DNA from: Takakia lepidozioides
Taxonomy: Eukaryota; Streptophyta; Takakiopsida; Takakiales; Takakiaceae
DNA length: 64,000 bases
Direction: 5' to 3'
Assembly: GCA_030704615.1 (NCBI GenBank)
Contig: CM060734.1
Coordinates: 56,748,042-56,812,041 of the forward strand
Shown in pieces: positions 45,501 through 64,000 of this stretch (position 1 is its first letter; each line of letters opens with the position of its first letter). The position numbers and the translations under genes were made by a program. Under the pieces are notes generated by a model. It made no database searches. It saw nothing but the letters and a program-made list of their open reading frames with translations, and was not told the DNA's origin.

Positions 45501-48256
45501 CCAAAACATTTAGAATTCTCAGTAAGTTAAACTTGATAACTTACTTCAACGGCACTGAGGGAAAACGCGCAATATAATTCACAGCTGATAACGGCAGATC
45601 AACTCCAGGATCTTCCCAGATGTATGCTAGATATTTGGAAAGAGAGCCAGGTCCTGGGCTAGATTGAGATTAGTTTAGCTTTCGTGTGCAAGATTGCTTG
45701 TTTACGATGGTTTGCCAGAGTCAGGGCCAACTCGACAGATTCCTTCAGAAACGGTATTCCAGTAGATGAATAATCATCACATATAACATGTAAGGTACTA
45801 CTTACAGAGATTGGAGAGTGAAAATCGATGTAAGATCAGGTGGTGATCCTGTCAACGAGTTTCCTGACAAATCCCTGCATGGTATTAGAACTCGGCATTA
45901 AAAGTCAGAAAACACATATCTAGGTGTAGAAATAAGCAGATCACAATTCATAATTATACTTGGCACATGACACAGAGATCACTTATATAAGTACCTAGGA
46001 AATAAGTAGGAGGGGTAGGCTGAAAATTCATCTTACAGCGTCGTAAGCGAGGTCCATCCCATGTCTGCGCCAAACGATGGAGTCGGCCCCGACAGTTGAT
46101 TCTGAGACACTTTCATCGTTAGCAACCAATTCCGCCCAGGGCCTAAGTTCGGAAGCTGCCCAGTTAATTGGTTTCCACTCAAGTCTCTGGAACAGAAGAA
46201 ACAACAATTTAGTTGCGTCATCTACTTGCTTTCTCGTGCAACCAGAAATGAAATTCTCAACCAACATGTCTATTTATCTCCGTGAACATGGGAATAACTA
46301 AAGCTAGGTCTCTACCTTGTGATTCCTCCTTACAGTGCGAAATTTTCGAGCCAGTTGACCCATTTACAAGGAATTGGCAAGCTTCCCCATACGTGTTCAG
46401 AAAGTACGGTACTACTTCCAACAGTTCTGTGCAAAGATTCGTAGAGCGTGCCAATATCAACATTACATAGTCTCAGTGCTGCCTCATATTGTAAAATTAC
46501 TCTGAGTTTGGAGCAGTCTATTTTCATGAATTTCAGATGATGACCAGCAGTAAGTGAATCTGTAATTGTCCAAATGGCTTCAGTGACGTAAACTGACAAC
46601 TCACAGCTCCTGAAGACCATAAGCTGCTTGTAGAAGATTTGCCGGAATGCTTCCACTGAAATTGTTGTTACTCAAATTCCTGGAGGAAAATGACTTTTGG
46701 TCAATGTGATACGTAATTCACAAACTTATGTTAGAATCTTCATCACATGTACTTCAACTGCAAGTCTTCACAGATTGCATCAACAGATTTGTTACCTAAT
46801 GGAATGTCTACAAAAGAAACGTGGGATACATATGTCCCTATTCATCGTCTGCTAAGATGTTGCACCGTAGATTGTAGGCATAATGCCTTCGCACATGCTC
46901 AACAGGAATCATGAGCTTGATAGGTTAAGCGCCGCTTACAAAATATCCAAGGACCTTAGTTGACTAATTTCTGCAGGAATGGGACCAGAAAGCCCTGGAT
47001 TGCCTGTCAAAGTTCTGCAAAAATATCCATATGTGACAATGTTATAACTAGCTGAGAAACTTGAGACCCGAATTTTGAGATATTCTCCGACGACTGGTGA
47101 GCAAATTAGATACGGAAATTGGAAGTAACATGAACTCGTTTTATTGAACTCACAAGGATGTAAGATAGGCAAGGTCTCCAATTTCCTTCGGTAAAGTGCC
47201 TACAATAGACGCGTCAGTCAGAGTCCTGCCCATCCGCCACCCACATATGAGACGTGCGAAGGGCCTGGAACACGCAAGTGAGATTTCTGGTGTACACTCT
47301 TATAGTGTACATGATGTTCATTGAATAGAATCCCTCCTCAAATCAGCTCAAAAATCCGAATGACGATAAGATGTCGGATAGTTATCAAGGTTCTTGATCA
47401 ACGCATCGATCTAGCCAATTTCACATCATCTAAAACTAAGGTACAACAGCAGCAAACAACAAAACTAAGTATCACCTCTTATAAACATGGCACGGGTCTA
47501 AGTTCAATCTCCTTTACAAGTAGTGAGATAATAAATGTGGTATGGAGTCTTACAGGCCGACGATGTACATATTTTCGTCGTTAGTATTTGCCGCCCTCGG
47601 CGTTCTTACGCATATTACCCCTCGCCAACTTCCATCCCAGCAGGGATTAGGGCGTGCAGTGCTACCCCACCCTGCCAGGTTAGTATCGATGTTGGGAGTC
47701 GCGTTCCACGCTTGCAGAATCGCGTGTATCGCAGTCACTGCACAGTACACTGACAAGTCATGTTAGTATCTTCAATTTTTCCAACACGCTCCGCTACATA
47801 CGTTATATCGACGCGCAGCGTTGGACTGCTATTCTACGGGGTGGTCAACTGTCTTGCGAAGTTCGCTGTATGTGAATCAAACAGTTGGAGGAAGCAAAAA
47901 AAATGCCAGGGCTAATATAAAGCAAAAAAATTCGATGTACTCGCTCGAGGGAGGAGAGAGTGAGTACAAATAGTACTGTAAAGACCCCCGAGACGTAAAA
48001 GACCCCAGTGAACCAGGACCTGCACGGGAAAATGCACAGATATCCTACAACTTATCTTAAATCCTCAGATTGCTTATCTCAAATCCTTAGATCCTGATCA
48101 GATCCTCAAACTCTTCGACTATTCTGAAAACTTTGATCGATATTAGTTGAGAATCTTACGGTCCTTTGGTTGGGGGTATCCCATATATGCCTCGGTACAG
48201 AGACCACTGAATGAGAGCAAGACCAGTGAAAATGCAACCAGCTTCAGGATACTCAT
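36512..48256 (-). CDS. LRR receptor-like protein kinase, subfamily VIII-1-like ectodomain
   Basis: Plasma-membrane receptor kinase. Eighteen exons join in phase: 48160-48256, 47554-47737, 47154-47225, 46940-47014, 46605-46679, 46037-46186, 45806-45874, 45345-45494, 44066-44140, 43644-43718, 40639-40806, 40241-40332, 39647-39796, 39183-39301, 38647-38857, 38120-38354, 37429-37579 and 36512-36919 (851 aa). Signal peptide [20 protein letters not shown]. An LRR-N cap ([14 protein letters not shown]) comes next. About ten LRRs follow, most on single 72-75 bp or double 150 bp phase-2 exons. A Cys-rich block (residues about 398-427) leads to a transmembrane helix at 437-462. The kinase has Gly loop [11 protein letters not shown], Lys in EVAVKQL, HRD at 623-625, DFG at 643-645 and [10 protein letters not shown]; all look intact. 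The ectodomain layout resembles HPCA1-type VIII-1 receptors, while the kinase reads more like subfamily VIII-2. The ligand is unknown. Confidence 0.9.
41196..43085 (+). mobile_element. 5'-truncated LINE (non-LTR retrotransposon), antisense in receptor-kinase intron
   Basis: A reverse transcriptase frame (41196-42635) carries the standard blocks: [58 protein letters not shown] and the catalytic [12 protein letters not shown]. The frame then shifts near 42.5-42.6 kb. The C-terminal zinc-finger-like part (CPAC, then [13 protein letters not shown]) continues in another frame to 42973. No endonuclease domain is present, so the copy is 5' truncated or deleted. The 3' end carries an ATTTC-type short tandem repeat (about 43065-43080) in place of a plain poly(A). 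It lies in the intron between receptor-kinase exons 43644-43718 and 40639-40806, on the opposite strand. I did not identify the clade or a target-site duplication. Confidence 0.88.
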
Positions 48257-48860
48257 TGCAGTTGTGTGAGCGGGTCTTGAGCTTTGTCATAGATGGAGCT
48301 TCAATGAGGGGCTGCCAAGGCCTCCAACTCGCAAGTAGATGCAGACATCAGTTAGCTTGGACACAGAGTACCTCGTAACAATCGAGCAGAAGTTGCACGC
48401 AGGTTGGCCCCGCATTTTCCACAGCGCACTGCTGCTACTTACACGGAAGATAATAGGAATAATGTAAGAACTTAATGCAAGCGCGTCAGGACGGTCCAGC
48501 CCTGACACCCGTATCGCCGGTTCTTCGCCTCCGGCAGACATCGAAAGGCAGCCGGCTGGGCTGACGCCAAGGGTGGATTGAACCCACAACCACTTCCGAG
48601 GTGGTATGCCCATTACCACTGGGCTACAACTTGGTTGTCCCCAAATCAGAAATTTAGATCAAGCTGATAGCAACACATCACTGGATGAAGCAGGGAGACA
48701 TGCCCAGTGAGAGTAAAAAGAAGAAATTGCAAGCCAAACATTGGCCGCGGTGGAGCAATACAACAGAACAGTGCTCAATAGAATCCTTCGTCTGAAGAAT
48801 GCAGAGAGAGAACAAGAGGAAGAATCTGAGTTAAGGGAGAAGACAACAGTAAGGATGCGA
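48257..48860. promoter_or_regulatory. Upstream region of the receptor kinase
   Basis: The promoter and 5' UTR of the minus-strand receptor kinase should be here. A tRNA-like SINE head is at 48570-48640. The 75-codon ORF at 48741-48968 runs into the piggyBac-like element and is not called. Confidence 0.45.
48570..48640 (-). mobile_element. tRNA-derived SINE-like head
   Basis: On the minus strand a good A box (TAGCCCAGTGG, complement at 48616-48626) precedes a near-consensus B box (GGTTCAATCC, complement at 48575-48584). The intervening sequence does not fold into a tRNA: T-stem pairs fail. A body may continue to about 48400. A degenerate tRNA or an old SINE both fit; I prefer a SINE. Confidence 0.5.
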
Positions 48861-49783
48861 TTAACCCTTAAAGGACGACGCGACCTGAATCAGGTCGCGT
48901 CTTTTTTCATCCATCCTGCAAGTTCGTCGGATGATATCCGATTTCGTCCATGTCTGAACGAAAAATGAAGAGCATTTACTGCCCTATCCGCTCTAATCTA
49001 GAGCGGACAAAAATAATCAATGCTCCGCCCGGAAAAAATTTCTAAGTGGGAGGGGGGGCTTAAATCGCATGGCCCAGGAGCTGTCAGCGCCGTTGACCCG
49101 GCTGATGTGGCAGGCACCATGACCCACTGGCGATGCAGCTGCCGGCGTGGCGTGCATCATGTGGGGGCGTGGGCTCCCATTGGGTTTTTGTGACGTGGGC
49201 ACCAAAACCCCCGCCGGGATGTGCTATATGCTCCCGCGCTTTTTGCCTGACTTGGGATGGACCCCAAAGCCACATCTGAGGATGACACTTTGGCAGAATC
49301 CCAAAACAATTTCACCATTGTCTCTGCATTGCTGCAGAGCACAATGTCACCGTTGGAATTTGTTTTCAGATAAAAAAAAATGTTCCCAGGGCTCAGATTG
49401 CAGCGTAGTGTACAAGAAACCCCTTTTTCCCCCCACTTTCACATACAAAGGACCCCCAACATAAATTGGGGGGAATGGCTACAAATTCTGGCATGCATGG
49501 TATGATTGTGAATATGTAGGGCATTCCCCCACTTCCATCTTGGTCAAAACTATTTTTTTGGGTGAAATTGGAAAAAAGAACATTACAATTTTCTTATAAT
49601 CTGCAAATTGCAACGGTCAAAGTCTCTGAAAATCCATGGGCAGATGGATGTAGTAGTTAGTCACATTTCTATAAGGTCCATTTCTGTGGATGATTCAGGG
49701 CAGGAAGTTATGGGCTCATCCATGCCAGTATGTACCGTTTTTGGGCTGGCCCACCAAAACGGTGGTCGTCCTTGAAGGGTTAA
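48861..49783. mobile_element. piggyBac-like short non-autonomous element (MITE)
   Basis: The element spans 48865-49779 (915 bp) and is flanked by TTAA at 48861-48864 and 49780-49783, the target site of piggyBac transposons. Its termini are inverted repeats starting CCC: left CCCTTAAAGGACGAC, right (complement) CCCTTCAAGGACGAC, with one mismatch in 15. A 25-bp palindrome lies just inside the left end. No transposase frame is visible inside, so it would depend on a partner in trans. The insertion lies between the divergent receptor kinase and Pol theta genes, about 330 bp before the Pol theta start codon. Confidence 0.82.
48877..48901. repeat. 25-bp palindrome in piggyBac-like left end
   Basis: GACGCGACCTGA and its exact complement flank a single central base. 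It overlaps the inner part of the terminal repeat and could be a transposase-binding site or a cruciform-forming stem. No equivalent palindrome is seen at the right end. Confidence 0.9.
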
Positions 49784-50112
49784 CAATCTTCCAAAGAAGT
49801 GCTGAGACCTTATAAGCGGAACTGTCCTTCCGCTACATCACCCGCTTTCTAGTATCGTTTGTGCATTTGTCGGTAGCTAGTAGCTACTGACCAATGGACT
49901 ACATGATCCTGTTTATACATTTCATATGTTATTGTGGATGAAATATTTCGTGTACACCTGTCCTGAGCTAGGTATTCGTTTGCCAATCCAGAGTATCGGT
50001 AAACGGTCGCTCCAACACACAAGCATTTTGGACGTTGCAGGGATTTGCGCGGCAAGCTTGCGTTTGACTCGTCCCCTTCTCTTTGCCTGCCTCGTTCCAT
50101 GTGAGCGGGGCG

Positions 50113-63452
<13,340 letters not shown>

Positions 63453-64000
63453 GTCTCAACCCGAACCACATCTTTTCCAGTTACTATATGCATTTTTTGT
63501 TATGAAGTTCACAAGTTGACAATCACTTCAATCAGTGACTGCATGTATCCAAATATTCAGTGTTAGGGGCAGATATGGCATTTATTTCGACTGTGTGCCC
63601 TTGTAAACTTCATCACTATCCAGCCCTGTTATTTGGCAGCTATTGCAGTTGCGGTGATTGTTAGGAGCAGAATTTTGTGCGGTTGAGATATGGCATTTAT
63701 TTCACCGCGTAAACCTCCACAGGTCTCTATCAAGCCCTGTCAGTGGCAGCTTTGGTGCAAAAATCACATATATCAGATGTATTACAGTTGAAGTCTACTC
63801 CTTTGGTCCGCAGACTGGAAGCACTGTTGTTGGCAATGGTGTTTGTAAACCCAGTGCTTATGCAGGGCTCCAGAAGTCCCAAAACTTACAACATGGGATG
63901 CAGACTCTGTATATTGTGGCCATAAGCAGCACAGCCCTGTTGCCCATTTCGACCAGCAGTACATTCTAGGACATGCACAGAAACAAAGCCTTGATTTGGA
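63453..64000 (+). other. Pol theta intron sequence with diverged tandem repeat
   Basis: No further Pol theta exon was recognised before the window ends. AGATATGGCATTTATTTC occurs at about 63571 and 63687, each followed by a CC..CCCTGT..TGGCAGCT segment, so a unit of about 115 bp is tandemly repeated. Overlapping ORFs at 63658-63969 have no Pol theta features. Confidence 0.5.

Overview
This window is nuclear DNA of a land plant. The evidence is intron-rich genes with GT-AG splice sites, a thylakoid-lumen Deg1 protease with a bipartite targeting region, a plant LRR receptor kinase of subfamily VIII-1 type, a plant DNA polymerase theta (TEBICHI type), and plant-type CACTA and LINE transposon remains. 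I could not fix the species. A non-seed plant is possible, but that is a guess. There are no bacterial operons, rRNA genes or CRISPR arrays.

Layout: (1) 1-1843, minus: unrecognised gene running off the left edge, with an 18-residue tandem repeat. (2) 3192-3641, plus: single-exon mitochondrial ribosomal protein uL11m. (3) 5087-8957, minus: 8-exon chloroplast Deg1/HtrA protease, convergent with uL11m; a perfect 52-bp inverted repeat lies between them. (4) 10984-21029, minus: ATAD5/ELG1-like AAA+ clamp unloader, whose last exon carries about ten copies of a 54-residue repeat. (5) 22062-24684, plus: 7-exon N-alpha-acetyltransferase NAA10, divergent from ATAD5 across about 1 kb holding three 145-150 bp tandem repeats. 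(6) 25.2-36.4 kb: transposon-rich block. It holds a decayed intron-containing gene with an amino-methyltransferase-like domain, a TNP2 (CACTA) transposase fragment, a CACTA-associated second gene, and a possible short CACTA terminus pair. (7) 36512-48256, minus: LRR receptor-like kinase, reconstructed here as 18 exons in frame throughout (851 aa), with an antisense LINE inside one intron. (8) 48861-49783: a short piggyBac-like element with TTAA target duplications. (9) 50113 to the right edge, plus: DNA polymerase theta. I traced eighteen phase-consistent exons covering the N-terminus, helicase and start of the polymerase half; the catalytic polymerase exons lie beyond the window.

Exon chains for Deg1, NAA10, the receptor kinase and Pol theta were assembled by hand from splice signals, phase continuity and remembered family motifs. 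They agree in phase, but transcript data were not available. ATAD5 has one stretch (about 17.1-18.4 kb) where I could not settle the exons. The genes are unrelated housekeeping, signalling and DNA-repair genes. ATAD5 and Pol theta both act in genome maintenance, but nothing here shows that they are functionally linked by position. The most unusual items are the methyltransferase-like relic, the piggyBac-like element, the perfect hairpin, the ATAD5 repeat array and the duplicated splice site in Pol theta.
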